DNA of 64,000 bases from Deltaproteobacteria bacterium (GTDB lineage: Bacteria > Myxococcota_A > UBA9160 > UBA4427). Positions 35,696 through 44,933 of the stretch are shown piece after piece; positions within the stretch are counted from its first letter, which is position 1; the number at the start of each line of letters is the position of its first letter. The position numbers were made by a program, and so were the translations under genes. The notes under the pieces were generated by a model. The model was not told the DNA's origin. It saw nothing but the letters and a program-made list of their open reading frames with translations, and searched no databases. Where the stretch lies: NCBI GenBank assembly GCA_016713665.1, contig JADJOR010000002.1:248001-312000 (forward strand), given 5' to 3'.

Positions 35696-37167
35696 CAGGC
35701 GGCCTTTCCCGCGAGCATCGCCGCGGCGCGCTCGGCCAGGGCGACGGTCACGATGTGGGTGTTGCTGCGCGTGACACGCGGGATCGTCGACGCGTCGACC
35801 ACGTAGAGGCCCTCGACGCCCCGCACGCGGCACTCGGGATCGACGACGCTGCGGGCGTCGGTGCCCATGCGGCAGGTTCCGACGCCGTGGTAGAAGGCGC
35901 CATGGCGGGCGGCGATCCAGGCGTCGACCTCGGCGTCGCTCATCCGCGCGAGGGAGGCGAGCGTCCCGGGCGCGGTCGAGACGCCCATCGTCTCGAAGAG
36001 CGCGCAGGCCCGGCGGAAGCCGAAGCGCAGGCGCTCGACGTTTCGTGCCTCGCTCGGGAATCGCCAGTCGAAGCGGCCGCGGCTCGCGACGTCCCGGGCT
36101 GCGAGCGAAATGTCGGACTCGCCGAAGGGCTGCTGGAGCGAGACGCTCAGGTTGAGGTGATAGGTCCCGTCGGGCTTCTTCTCGGCCCAGGGCGTGATCT
36201 GCAGGTCGTTCGAGTACGGACTTCCGTCCGCCGTCATGCGGGCGAGGTTCTGGATGCCCCGGGCCCCGGGACGGATCCAGTGATTCGCGATCGGCGTCGA
36301 GAGCTGGATCACCATGTGGTCCGTCCAGTGGGCCCCGACCGCCGGCGCGTCGACGACGACGGGGATGTCGAGGGCTCGCAGCGCCGCCGCGGCGCCGATG
36401 CCGGAGCGGGCGAGCAGGAGCGGGCTGTGGAGCACACCCGCCGACAGGACGACCCGCGCCGCTTCGAGGCGATCTCCGTTTTCGAGCCGGACGCCGACGA
36501 CGCGGCCGCCCTCGACCTCGACGCGGTCGACGCGGGTCTCACCGCGGATCGCGAGGTTCGTGCGGCCGCGGGCGGGGGCGAGATGGGTGAGCCCGGCCGA
36601 CAGGCGCCGCTTGCCGTCGCGGTTCATCGGGATCGGGCCGACGCCCGTCGTGTCGGGGGCGTTCTGGTCGGAACAGAAGGGGATGCCGCTCTTCTGGCAG
36701 GCCTCGACGAAGGCGCTCTGGACGGGATCCCACTCGGCCTCGGGCCAGCGGACGATCCGGATCGGACCCGCGTTGCCGTGCCACGGGGCGTCGCCGAAGT
36801 CGAGATCGCTCTCGAGCTGCCGGAACCAGGGGAGCATGTCCGACCAGCGCCAGCCCGCCGGCCAGGACTCGAAGTCCGCCGGCTCCGCGCGCATCGCGAC
36901 ACCGCCATTGATCGCCGAGGAGCCGCCGACGCCGCGGCCGCGGAAGTAGGGGAGCCGTCGCCCGTCGCTCGAGTCGACCTCTTCGCCCCACTCGATCGGC
37001 CACTGATAGCCGCGGCCCAGGAACTCGACCTGCTCGGGCAGGGCCTTCGGATCGAAGTCGGGACCGGCCTCGAGCAGGAGCACGCGCTGGCCCGCCTGCT
37101 CCGAGAGCCGCGCCGCCAGCACGCAGCCGGCCGAGCCGGCGCCGATCACGATCGTGTCCCAGGCCAT
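35695..37167 (-). CDS. GMC-family FAD oxidoreductase
   Basis: A 490-residue glucose-methanol-choline oxidoreductase. FAD motif TIVIGAGSAGCVLAARLSEQ, the GMC signature GRGVGGSSAINGGVAMRAEP, VLSAGVLHSPLLLARSGIG, and the C-terminal active-site region AFYHGVGTCRMG (catalytic His) and DASTIPRVTRSNTH. Members oxidise primary alcohols to aldehydes. ATG 37167 has GGGGAGAG just upstream. It is the first gene of a coupled pair with the P450, suggesting hydroxylation by the P450 and oxidation of the resulting alcohol. Confidence 0.92.
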   Translation of the reverse strand: MAWDTIVIGAGSAGCVLAARLSEQAGQRVLLLEAGPDFDPKALPEQVEFLGRGYQWPIEWGEEVDSSDGRRLPYFRGRGVGGSSAINGGVAMRAEPADFESWPAGWRWSDMLPWFRQLESDLDFGDAPWHGNAGPIRIVRWPEAEWDPVQSAFVEACQKSGIPFCSDQNAPDTTGVGPIPMNRDGKRRLSAGLTHLAPARGRTNLAIRGETRVDRVEVEGGRVVGVRLENGDRLEAARVVLSAGVLHSPLLLARSGIGAAAALRALDIPVVVDAPAVGAHWTDHMVIQLSTPIANHWIRPGARGIQNLARMTADGSPYSNDLQITPWAEKKPDGTYHLNLSVSLQQPFGESDISLAARDVASRGRFDWRFPSEARNVERLRFGFRRACALFETMGVSTAPGTLASLARMSDAEVDAWIAARHGAFYHGVGTCRMGTDARSVVDPECRVRGVEGLYVVDASTIPRVTRSNTHIVTVALAERAAAMLAGKAA

Positions 37168-37333
37168 CTTCTCTCCCCGTTCGCGCGCGCTCGTCGCGGG
37201 CATGCGTCTGCTCCCTCGGATAGCGCGCACGCCCGCGTTCGGCATCCGGCGGCGGGCCTCGCGCCCTGAACGCCCCGCCTGCGCGGCGCGACCGCCCGCT
37301 CCGCCCGCCGGGCTCGCTATCGTGCCGCCCCGT

Positions 37334-38149
37334 ATGCCCTTCGACATCCGCGACTTCGAGACCCTGATGGCCCTCGACGACGAGGACGGCGACGTCTTCG
37401 TCGGCCGCAGCCCCGCCTATCCGTGGGGCCGCGTGTACGGAGGGCAGGTCGTCGCCCAGGCCCTGCGCGCCGCGACGAACACGGTCCCCGCCGACCGCTT
37501 CGTCCACTCGCTCCACGTCTACTTCATCCGCGGCGGCGACTCGGACCTGCCGATCCGTTATGCGGTCGAACGCGTGCGGGATGGCGGCTCGTTCAGCCTG
37601 CGAAACGTCGTGGCGAGCCAGTCGAAGGCGACGATGATGCAGATGACGGCCTCCTTTCAGGTCGACGAGTCGGCGACGGAGGCGGACGTCCAGGAGGGGG
37701 CGCTCCGGGGCGGGCTGCCCGACCCCGAGGCCCTCGCCGACGCGAGCTGGGGGCCCATCCTCGAGCGGCGGCTCGTCGAGATGAAGGACGCGCGGGCGGC
37801 CTACTGGATGCGGATCGCGGGCATGCGGACCCTCGATCCGGCGATGCAGGCGTGTGCGCTCGCCTTCGCGTCGGACGACGTGCCGACCGAGGCCGCGAAC
37901 CAGTCCCATCCGCTGCGGGCGAGCTTCATCAATACCTCGAGCGCCTACGACAGCGAGTTCGTCGGCGCGAGCCTCGATCATGCGATCTGGTTCCACCGCC
38001 GCGGCCGCTACGACGAATGGGTCCTCCACGACTTCCAGGGCGCGGGCATCGCCGGAGCCCGCGGTCTCGGCGTCGGCCGCATCTTCTCCCGGGAGGGCGT
38101 CCATCTCGCGACCGTCGCCCAGGAGATCCTGATCCGAAAGCGGCGTTAG
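37334..38149 (+). CDS. Acyl-CoA thioesterase II (TesB-like)
   Basis: A 271-residue double-hotdog acyl-CoA thioesterase. N-terminal hotdog: GRSPAYPWGRVYGGQVVAQA and VHSLHVYFIRGGDSDLPI. C-terminal hotdog: SLDHAIWFHRR, WVLHDFQGAGIAGARGLGVG and a final GVHLATVAQEILIR. The catalytic Asp/Thr/Gln set of TesB is suggested by SLDHAIW, the Ser/Thr region and the Gln of TVAQE. It hydrolyses acyl-CoA to free acid and CoA. ATG 37334 lacks a strong ribosome binding site. Its stop overlaps that of the convergent gene. Confidence 0.9.
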   Translation: MPFDIRDFETLMALDDEDGDVFVGRSPAYPWGRVYGGQVVAQALRAATNTVPADRFVHSLHVYFIRGGDSDLPIRYAVERVRDGGSFSLRNVVASQSKATMMQMTASFQVDESATEADVQEGALRGGLPDPEALADASWGPILERRLVEMKDARAAYWMRIAGMRTLDPAMQACALAFASDDVPTEAANQSHPLRASFINTSSAYDSEFVGASLDHAIWFHRRGRYDEWVLHDFQGAGIAGARGLGVGRIFSREGVHLATVAQEILIRKRR

Positions 38150-39579
38150 GCGGAGAGCCGTCGTCGGATCTCCGCGGCGACGAGCCAGAGCCGGTCCTGC
38201 CCCCAGACGCAGAGATCGGGCTCTCCGTCGGGCCCGTGCAGCCGGAAGCTCGGCACGCCCCAGAGACCGAGCTCCTCGTAGAGCAGGACGCGATTGCGCT
38301 CGAGCTCCTCGAGAAAGTCGGTCGAGTCGAGGAAGGGCAGGGCGTCCTCCCACGCGAGGCCCGCCGTCTCGACGACCCGGCGCAGACCCGCGTCGCTCCC
38401 CGTCGGTCGCCCCTCGACGAAGGCCGCGCGCAGGAAGGCCGAGAGGTACTCTGCCTCGCGGCCGCGTGCGCGGGCGAAGGGCCAGAGCGAGAACCCGCGG
38501 ACGACCGGCTTCCCGATCGGGTCGAACATGTTGCCAAAGCGGACGCCCAGCCGATCGGCCTCGCGCTTCGCGTCGAGCATGATGTAGATCGCCTTCGCCG
38601 AAGGCGCCGGCACCCCGCGCATGACCATGGGCATGACCGGCCGCAGCGTCACCGGGATCCCCGCCACCCGCGCGAGCTCGAGGGCGCGATCGAAGATGAC
38701 GGCCGTGTAGGGTGAGCGGAGCGACGGGAAGATCTCGAGCGAGAGCCGGCCGTCGTTCGGGATCGCTCCGGGGTCGAGCGGCGGACGCGCAAAGCAGAGT
38801 GCCGCGTGCTCCGCCTCGGGGCGCGTCGCCCCGAGCGACTGCCAGCGCCGCTCGAGATGTTCCAGGCGATCGACGCCCCAATACCATTCGCCGGCATACC
38901 AGAAGGTTCCGCCCGAATAATGACCCCACTTCCGGCGCATGGCGTCGCCCGCGCGGATCATCCGTCCGGCCTCTTCCTCTGCCGTTTCGATCGCCCAGGC
39001 CTCGGTCTCGCGCGACACGCTCGGCGAGCCGATGCCGCGAGCCTGCTCGAGGCGGACGAGGGTCGCGCGTGCGGCCGCGTCATGGGCCCAGAGCGCGCGG
39101 CCGAGCTCGAGGGCGATCCCGGCGATCCCGTCCTGGCCCATGCGGCCGGCGAGCACGCGCTCGATGCGCCGCACGTCCTCGGCCGAGGGGCGGGCGGCGT
39201 CACGCGGAAAGTCGAGCCCGTAATGCGGCGCGATCCAGCCGCAATCGCGCCGGGCGTAGGCGGCGAGCAGCTCGGGCTCGGGCGCGTGGACCCGATCGGT
39301 CGCCGAGGCGAGATGGAAGCGGAGCTCGAAGTCGTAGCGCGAGGCCAGGCGTGGGATCGCGGCGAGGGCGAGGTGGCTGTAGGGGTCGTCGACCTGGTGG
39401 AAGAAGTGCAGCACGTGGGGGCGGCGGCGCCAGCGACGGACGAGCTCGCGTCGTCCCGCGTCGAGGCGGCGCCACCGGAACAGCGCGAGCATCGCGAGGC
39501 GCTGCAGCTCGCGCTCGCGGGCGCTGCGGTCCTGGCGACTCGCCACGCCGGGAAGCTTCTCGTTCGTCGGATCCGCCAC
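38146..39579 (-). CDS. Tandem DsbA/HCCA-isomerase-like protein
   Basis: A 477-residue protein with two thioredoxin-fold domains of the DsbA / 2-hydroxychromene-2-carboxylate isomerase family. Domain 1 begins VLHFFHQVDDPYSHLALAAI (about 50), domain 2 LEIFPSLRSPYTAVIFDRAL (about 280). Neither has a CxxC redox pair, and both have the Ser-Pro/Asp-Pro-Tyr start typical of the glutathione-dependent isomerase branch. Each is followed by the helical insertion and a WGVPSF-type cis-Pro region (LWGVPSFRLHGPDG in domain 2). No signal peptide, so cytoplasmic. GTG 39579 is the likeliest start. It lies 71 bp downstream of the AMP-ligase. Confidence 0.78.
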   Translation of the reverse strand: MADPTNEKLPGVASRQDRSARERELQRLAMLALFRWRRLDAGRRELVRRWRRRPHVLHFFHQVDDPYSHLALAAIPRLASRYDFELRFHLASATDRVHAPEPELLAAYARRDCGWIAPHYGLDFPRDAARPSAEDVRRIERVLAGRMGQDGIAGIALELGRALWAHDAAARATLVRLEQARGIGSPSVSRETEAWAIETAEEEAGRMIRAGDAMRRKWGHYSGGTFWYAGEWYWGVDRLEHLERRWQSLGATRPEAEHAALCFARPPLDPGAIPNDGRLSLEIFPSLRSPYTAVIFDRALELARVAGIPVTLRPVMPMVMRGVPAPSAKAIYIMLDAKREADRLGVRFGNMFDPIGKPVVRGFSLWPFARARGREAEYLSAFLRAAFVEGRPTGSDAGLRRVVETAGLAWEDALPFLDSTDFLEELERNRVLLYEELGLWGVPSFRLHGPDGEPDLCVWGQDRLWLVAAEIRRRLSA

Positions 39580-39650
39580 GGCGACGCCGTCCTCGACTTC
39601 GGGTCTCGACCCGAGCTCCCGATCTCGGCCCTCGATCTCGGTCTTCGATC

Positions 39651-41306
39651 TCAGTCTTCGACGAAGGTGTTCTGGCCCTCGCCCGAGAGGACGTGCTTCA
39701 TGACCTTGCCCGTCGCGTTGCGCGGGAGCGGCTCGCGCCGGATCTCGACGACCTCGGGGACCTTGTAGTAGGCGAGCTTGCGCGCGGCGAAGGCCCGGAT
39801 CGCCTCGGGGTCGGGATTCGCGTCGGGATGGGGCACGACGACCGCCTTGACGCGCTGGCCGAGCTCGCGGTCGGGAATGCCGTGGACCGCGACCTCGGCG
39901 ACGTCGGGATGGAGCTCGATCTGGTTCTCGATCTCCGCCGGGTACACGTTCTCGCCGCCCCGGATGATCATGTCGCGCAGGCGGGACTCGATGTGGAGGC
40001 GACCCGCCCGCATGTGGCCGAGATCGCCGGTGTCGACCCAGCGGCCCGGGCGGAACGACTCGGCGTTGGCCTTGGGATTGTTCAGGTACTCGAGCATGAC
40101 CATCGGGCTGCGGACCCAGATGTGGCCGTTCTCGCCGTCCGGGAGCGGGCGGCCGTCGTCGTCGAGGATCGCGATCTCGACCGTCGGCAGCGGCGGTCCG
40201 ACGCAGTTCGCCTTCTCGCGCAGCATGAAGCCATGGGCGTAGGAAACGAGGCCGCCGGTCTCCGACGAGCCGTACCCCGAGCCCATCGCGTTCTCGAGAT
40301 GGGGAAAGCGCTCGGCGACGCAGCGGACCAGCTCGGGCGTCGTCGCGGAGCCGCCGACGCCGACCTGCGCGAAGCGCTTCGTGTCGACCTTCTCGATGTC
40401 CGGATGGTCGACCAGGCGGAAGAGATGGGTCGTCGCACCGCTCCAGCTCGTGATCCCCTCCCGCAGCGTCAGCTCGATCGTCTTCGCCGGATCGAAGCGG
40501 CCCATCGGCCAGACGGTCGTCGAGCCCGCGGCGAGGCCCGCGGTCGTGCTGCCCATCGAGCCCGAGAGATGGAAGAGCGGGAACGCGGCGAGCAGCGCGC
40601 CCGGCGTCGCCCCGGTCGCCGGCTCGACCAGCGCGCGGCGCGCGCCGATGTAGAAGCTCGACATCGTGAAGGCGACGAGCGTGCGGTGACTGACGAGGGC
40701 GCCCTTGGGCCGGCCGGTCGTCCCCGACGTGAAGAGGAGCAGGCAGGGGTCGTCCTCGGCGATCGGGGTCGTGGGGAGCGGCGCGCCGGGCGCATGGCGG
40801 AGAAGGGAATCGAACTCGTCCTCGAAGCCGACGATCCTGCAGCGGTCGCGGAAGCCGTCGAGGCGCTCCATCCGCTTGCGATCGGCGAAGAGGAGCTTCG
40901 GCTTCGACAGGTCGAGGCCGTATTCGATCTCCTCCTCGGCCCACCAGCCGTTCATCGCGATCACGACGGCGCCGAGGGAGACGGTGGCCCAGTAGGTCAG
41001 GATCCACTCCGGCGTATTCGCCGAGAGGATCGCCACCGCGTCGCCGTGGCCGATGCCGTAGCGGTCGCGCAGGGCGGCGGCGACGGAGGCGACGTCGGCC
41101 AGATGGGCGCGGAAGCTCCAACGTCTTCCGTCGGAGAAGACGATGTAGTCCTTGTCGCCATGGACCTCGGAGGCGGCGAGCAGCTCGCGCAGGGAGCGCG
41201 CGCGGTTCTTGTAGACCTGCATCGAGACGCCCAGCACCTCTTCGCGGGCGAGCTCGAAGGGGCTGCCCGGGGCCTGGAGTCGGAGGTCGGCTTCTTCGAC
41301 GTTCAT
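39651..41306 (-). CDS. Acyl-CoA synthetase / AMP-dependent ligase
   Basis: A 551-residue class I adenylate-forming enzyme that activates a carboxylic acid to acyl-AMP and then acyl-CoA. Motifs: P-loop LLLFTSGTTGRPKGALVSHR, GSGYGSSETGG, WVDTGDLGHM, LRDMIIRGGENVYPAEIENQ, and the catalytic Lys in PRNATGKVMKHVL. The substrate could be a fatty or aromatic/alicyclic acid. It starts 6 bp after the stop of the SnoaL-like gene upstream, so the two are co-expressed. Confidence 0.93.
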   Translation of the reverse strand: MNVEEADLRLQAPGSPFELAREEVLGVSMQVYKNRARSLRELLAASEVHGDKDYIVFSDGRRWSFRAHLADVASVAAALRDRYGIGHGDAVAILSANTPEWILTYWATVSLGAVVIAMNGWWAEEEIEYGLDLSKPKLLFADRKRMERLDGFRDRCRIVGFEDEFDSLLRHAPGAPLPTTPIAEDDPCLLLFTSGTTGRPKGALVSHRTLVAFTMSSFYIGARRALVEPATGATPGALLAAFPLFHLSGSMGSTTAGLAAGSTTVWPMGRFDPAKTIELTLREGITSWSGATTHLFRLVDHPDIEKVDTKRFAQVGVGGSATTPELVRCVAERFPHLENAMGSGYGSSETGGLVSYAHGFMLREKANCVGPPLPTVEIAILDDDGRPLPDGENGHIWVRSPMVMLEYLNNPKANAESFRPGRWVDTGDLGHMRAGRLHIESRLRDMIIRGGENVYPAEIENQIELHPDVAEVAVHGIPDRELGQRVKAVVVPHPDANPDPEAIRAFAARKLAYYKVPEVVEIRREPLPRNATGKVMKHVLSGEGQNTFVED

Positions 41307-41312
41307 CGCGGC

Positions 41313-41744
41313 CTACCCCGGCCCCAGCAGCGAGGGGTCGCCCTGGTGCATCCAGGCGCTGCCCTTGCGCTTCGCGCTGCGCCAGCCGGACTTCGTCCGG
41401 ACGAGCTCGTCGGCGTACTCGATCCACGTCTCGTAGGTCTTGCCTTCGTGGGCGCCCTTCCCGAAATGCATCACGCGGCAATAGCACTTCGAGCGGGCGC
41501 GATCGCCGTCGAGCACGATCCGATAGTTCCCGAGCAGATGCTGCGACGGCCCGCAGCCGTCGAGATAGGAGCGGATCTGATCGCGCACCGCCGGGAGGCC
41601 CTTCTTCGTCCAGGCGCCGAAGTCGAACTCGACGTCCTCCGTGAAGACGTCGGCGAGGCCCGTCCAGTCGCGTGCGTCGAGGCATTCGGAATAGCGGTCG
41701 AGGACGGCGATGATCGCGAAGCGGTCGTCGGCGGCGCTTTGCAT
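41313..41744 (-). CDS. SnoaL-like (NTF2-fold) protein
   Basis: A 143-residue SnoaL-type protein. Typical N-terminal helix DDRFAIIAVLDRYSECLDAR, then WTGLADVFTEDVEFDFGAWT and a C-terminal beta sheet with WRSAKRKGSAWMHQGD. ATG 41744 follows GAGGAG. It precedes the AMP-ligase gene by 6 bp, so it probably acts in the same pathway, perhaps as a hydratase or isomerase on the same acid or CoA ester. No catalytic residue is certain. Confidence 0.82.
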   Translation of the reverse strand: MQSAADDRFAIIAVLDRYSECLDARDWTGLADVFTEDVEFDFGAWTKKGLPAVRDQIRSYLDGCGPSQHLLGNYRIVLDGDRARSKCYCRVMHFGKGAHEGKTYETWIEYADELVRTKSGWRSAKRKGSAWMHQGDPSLLGPG

Positions 41745-41993
41745 GGGGCTCCTCTCGGGCGTCCCGGTCGGGTGGGCCGGGCCGGGTCAGGGATCGCGAT
41801 CCGAGCCCGGCGCAGGGCGTCGGGCCAGCATGGCACGCGGGCTGCGGGCTGTCAGTGGGACGGGCCTCTCGCACGACGCGATTCGAGGCCCGATGCCCCT
41901 CGCCGATGCCCCTCGCCGACGGCCCGGCGAGCGCGCGAGTCGCGGTCTCGTCGGGTACGTTCCGGCGCGAACGGATGCGATCGGGAGGCAGAG

Positions 41994-43457
41994 ATGATCG
42001 AAGGCGAGGTGCTCCGGCGGGATGCACGGGACGTCGGCCGCTACGACCTCGAGTGCGACGTGCTCGTCGTCGGCTTCGGCTGTGCTGGAGCGTGTGCTGC
42101 GATCGAGGCCGCCCGGGCCGGGGCGAAAGTCCTCGTGGTCGAGCGCTCCGGCGGCGCCGGCGGGACCTCGATCAATTCGGGCGGCTTCCTCTACCTCGGC
42201 GGGGGCACCGCGCTCCAGAAGGCCCTCGGCTACGAGGACTCCGCCGAAAACATGTTCCGCTACATGATGGCGGCCTGCGGGCCGGCGCCGGACGAGGCCC
42301 TGATCGCGCCCTACTGCGAGGGCAGCGTCGAGCACTTCGACTGGATCGTCGCCCAGGGCGTGCCCTACCGAGCGAGCTATTTCCCCGGCAACCACGAGCC
42401 CTTCACGACCGACGACGGGCTCACGTACTCCGGCAGCGAGCACGTCCATCCCTTCAACCAGATCGCGACGCCCGCGCCCCGCGGCCACGCGCCGCAGTCG
42501 ATCCGCGACAAGGGCGCGCTGCTGATGAACAAGCTGATCGCCTCGGCGCTCGGCGCCGGCGTGAAGACGGCCTATCAGAGCCGCTGCGACGCCCTCGTGC
42601 TCGAGCGCGATGGCCGCGTCGTCGGGGCCGTGCTCTCGACGCTCGAGGGAGAGCGGACGGTGCGCGCGAAGAAGGGCGTCGTGCTGACCGCGGGCGGGTT
42701 CATCTACAACGAGGCGATGCTCGCGCGCTATGCCCCGGCGCTCGCGCGCTGCGGCTCGAAGGTCGGAACGGAGACCGACGACGGCCTCGGGATCCGCCTC
42801 GGCCTCGCGGCCGGGGGCGAGGCGATCCGCATGGACGCGGGCGACATCAGCATGGCGATCTTCCCGCCGAATCGGCTGCGCTCGGGCATCTTCGTGAATC
42901 GCAGCGGTCAGCGCTTCCTCAACGAGGACGTCTACTTCGGCCGCGCGGGCGAGCTCGTCCTGCTGCATCAGGACGGGCAGGCCTATCTCGTCGTCGACGA
43001 CGCCTGCTTCGAGCGGCCGTCGATGTTCCCGATCGAGCTCGCCGGCGTCGGCGAAACGATCGCCGAGCTCGAGGCCGAGGTCGGTCTTCCGAAGGGCATG
43101 CTCGAGGCGACCGTCGCCTACTACAACGAGCACGCGGCCCGCGGCGAGGACCCGCTCTTCCACAAGCTGCCGACCTGGCTGACCCCGCTCGCGAAGCCGC
43201 CCTTCGCCGCGATCGACCTGCGCGCCGACCAGCCCTTCTTCACGGCCTTCACCCTCGGCGGCCTGCGCATCGACGCGAACGGCCGCGTGCTCGGCGCCTC
43301 GGGAGAGTCGATCCCCGGCCTCTACGCCGCGGGCCGCACGACCTCGGGCGTCGCGAAGCAGGGCTACAGCAGCGGCATGTCGCTCGGCGACGGGAGCTTC
43401 TTCGGCCGCCGGGCCGGGCGACACGCGGCGGCTCAGGCGGGGCGCGAGGCTCAGTAG
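41994..43457 (+). CDS. FAD-dependent dehydrogenase, KstD/fumarate-reductase-like
   Basis: A 487-residue flavoprotein of the FAD_binding_2 family that includes 3-ketosteroid delta-1-dehydrogenases and fumarate reductase flavosubunits. FAD motif DVLVVGFGCAGACAAIEAAR, then ERSGGAGGTSINSGGFLYLG, KKGVVLTAGGFIYNEAML, and the C-terminal GLYAAGRTTSGVAKQGYSSG. ATG 41994 has GGGAGG five bases before it; the long open frame upstream lies opposite the ligase genes. Together with P450s, the BVMO and SDRs it suggests steroid- or terpenoid-like catabolism, but the enzyme's substrate is not determined. Confidence 0.88.
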   Translation: MIEGEVLRRDARDVGRYDLECDVLVVGFGCAGACAAIEAARAGAKVLVVERSGGAGGTSINSGGFLYLGGGTALQKALGYEDSAENMFRYMMAACGPAPDEALIAPYCEGSVEHFDWIVAQGVPYRASYFPGNHEPFTTDDGLTYSGSEHVHPFNQIATPAPRGHAPQSIRDKGALLMNKLIASALGAGVKTAYQSRCDALVLERDGRVVGAVLSTLEGERTVRAKKGVVLTAGGFIYNEAMLARYAPALARCGSKVGTETDDGLGIRLGLAAGGEAIRMDAGDISMAIFPPNRLRSGIFVNRSGQRFLNEDVYFGRAGELVLLHQDGQAYLVVDDACFERPSMFPIELAGVGETIAELEAEVGLPKGMLEATVAYYNEHAARGEDPLFHKLPTWLTPLAKPPFAAIDLRADQPFFTAFTLGGLRIDANGRVLGASGESIPGLYAAGRTTSGVAKQGYSSGMSLGDGSFFGRRAGRHAAAQAGREAQ

Positions 43458-44038
43458 GGCGCCTCGCCCGCCACGTTGCCGGCGGGCGCGTAGTTGCAGA
43501 CCGTGAGGAACCAAGGCCCCCGGCCCATCGGGCTCCCGCGCTCGCAGCGCTGGCTCGCGCAGCCGAGCTCGCGGCTCTCGCGCCAGACGATCTGCGTGTA
43601 ATGACCGCAGGAGCGACCCGAAGCACAGCGGCGCATCGCGGGACTCCAGTCGGCGCGCTCCGCCAGCCAGACGTCGACCGCGACGGCCGGCGGGTGGGCG
43701 CTCTTGCGCGCGATCAGGTTCTCGCCGTAGGGGCTCCGGCTGTGGTCGAAGTCGCAGCGCGCCGCGGTCTTCGCGGCCTGGGTCGCGAGGGCGTTCGACC
43801 AGCGAAGCGGCGCGAGCGGTGTCTTCGGCCTGGGCGCGACCGCGGCCCGGGCGCGGTTGTGGGCGGCGACGAAGGCCAGCGCGTCGGGATGGTCGGCGGG
43901 GAGGACGTGGATCGGACCGGAGTTGCGCGCACAGCCCGAAGCACTCGCCCAGACGAGGGCCAGGGCGGCGAGCAGGCGCGTCGCGATCGCGATCCCGGTC
44001 GGATGGGCGCGGCGGGGCGAGGCGGACCGGCTCTTCAA
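43451..44038 (-). CDS. CAP (SCP/PR-1) superfamily exported protein
   Basis: A 195-residue exported CAP-domain protein. The N-terminal signal peptide (IAIATRLLAALALVWASAS) ends at GC, a plausible but imperfect lipobox. The CAP domain shows FVAAHNRARAAVAP, LRWSNALATQAAKTA, YGENLIARK, SCGHYTQIVWRESRELGCAS and FLTVCNYAPAGNVAGEAPY, with the conserved His/Glu tetrad positions. Several Cys probably form disulfides. TTG 44038 is chosen, with GAGG eight bases upstream. It overlaps the convergent FAD-dehydrogenase stop by 7 bp. Function of bacterial CAP proteins is largely unknown. Confidence 0.85.
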   Translation of the reverse strand: MKSRSASPRRAHPTGIAIATRLLAALALVWASASGCARNSGPIHVLPADHPDALAFVAAHNRARAAVAPRPKTPLAPLRWSNALATQAAKTAARCDFDHSRSPYGENLIARKSAHPPAVAVDVWLAERADWSPAMRRCASGRSCGHYTQIVWRESRELGCASQRCERGSPMGRGPWFLTVCNYAPAGNVAGEAPY

Positions 44039-44209
44039 TGGGCATACCTCGGCGGGCCCCGATGGGCGGTGCCCCATCCTGCCCCGATGGTTCGGCGATT
44101 TCAAGCGCGTTCGTCGCGGAGACCGGCCCGGTCGGCGTGGCGCGGGAATCGTGCCATCGTCCGGGCATCGCACGCGCGATGCCTCGCGCGAGTCGGAGGA
44201 TCTCGAGTC

Positions 44210-44719
44210 ATGAGCCTGAAGGACTACGTCGGAAGCCTGCCGCGCTGGGAGGACGAGCGCGCCATCCGCCACACGATGGATCTCTACGCCCACTCGATGG
44301 ACTACGGCGAGAACGCGGTCTGGGCCGACTGCTTCACCGACGACGCGCTCTTCCTCGTGAACGACGCCCAGAAGGGCTTCGAGGAGATCTATCGCGTGCA
44401 GGGCGCCGAGCGCCTCGCCGCCTACATCGCCGCCTACCCGCGGCCTCCCGCGGTCTACGCGAAGCACGTCTGTACCCAGGTCCTGATCCGCGTCGAAGGC
44501 AGGACCGCGACCGCGATCAGCTTCTGGGTCGCGATCAACTCCCAGGGCGGCCCGAGCGGCGACAAGCCCAACATCATGGCCTTCGGCCGCTACCGGGATC
44601 GGCTCGTCGTCTGTCCCGACGGTCGCTGGCGCTTCAGCGAGCGCATCTGCGAGACCGAGTCGGCGAACTGGCCCGAGGCGGGGACGTATACGGACCGGGA
44701 GAATTTCGCGGGCGCCTGA
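44210..44719 (+). CDS. SnoaL-like (NTF2-fold) protein
   Basis: A 169-residue SnoaL_4-type protein: WEDERAIRHTMDLYAHSMDY, WADCFTDDALFLVNDA, the GAERLAAYIA helix and final strands DGRWRFSERICETES. ATG 44210 is preceded by GGAGGA. It stands alone between the CAP protein (divergent) and the region carrying the tandem dyads. Substrate unknown. Confidence 0.82.
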   Translation: MSLKDYVGSLPRWEDERAIRHTMDLYAHSMDYGENAVWADCFTDDALFLVNDAQKGFEEIYRVQGAERLAAYIAAYPRPPAVYAKHVCTQVLIRVEGRTATAISFWVAINSQGGPSGDKPNIMAFGRYRDRLVVCPDGRWRFSERICETESANWPEAGTYTDRENFAGA

Positions 44720-44761
44720 CGTCCAGTCTCTCGGAACGCCGGGTCGGTCCGCCATCGGTCC

Positions 44762-44795
44762 TGCCGAGAACGGCAGTGGCCCGCCGAAATCGGCA
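44762..44795. promoter_or_regulatory. Tandem 14-bp dyad operators, copy 1
   Basis: Two dyads of the form TGCCG-N4-CGGCA: 44762-44775 (perfect) and 44782-44795 (first base differs). Their centres are 20 bp apart, about two helical turns. The same arrangement, with the same 25-bp common core CGGCAGT-N5-GCCGAAWTCGGCA, occurs at 50964-50997. The centres lie about 149 and 129 bp upstream of the predicted start of the sigma-54 promoter at 44892. I infer an enhancer for the NtrC-type regulator encoded at 48446-49789. Confidence 0.65.
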
Positions 44796-44891
44796 CTGCA
44801 GATTGGCTGTGATCGGTCCACTGTCGTACATGGAGACCGCTTTGGCTCGCTCCAGGTCGGCGGGCGACCTCGTTCGGTCGTTCGGGCCCGC

Positions 44892-44907
44892 TGGCATGCG
44901 GATTGCT
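44892..44907 (+). promoter_or_regulatory. Sigma-54 promoter pointing into the binding-protein operon (antisense)
   Basis: TGGCATGCGGATTGCT matches the sigma-54 consensus TGGCAC-N5-TTGCW at all but one informative base, with GG and GC separated by exactly 10 bp. Predicted transcription starts near 44917 and runs rightward, antisense to the binding-protein gene at 44934-45413. No rightward ORF with a ribosome binding site follows, so the product may be an antisense or small RNA. Tandem dyads lie upstream at 44762-44795. Confidence 0.6.
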
Positions 44908-44933
44908 CCATTCGATCGTCGAATCGTCGGCGC

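Noticed and set aside
38712..41993. Long 5' extension of the FAD-dehydrogenase frame
   Set aside because: It lies opposite the AMP-ligase, SnoaL-like and DsbA-like genes; ATG 41994 has a clear GGGAGG.
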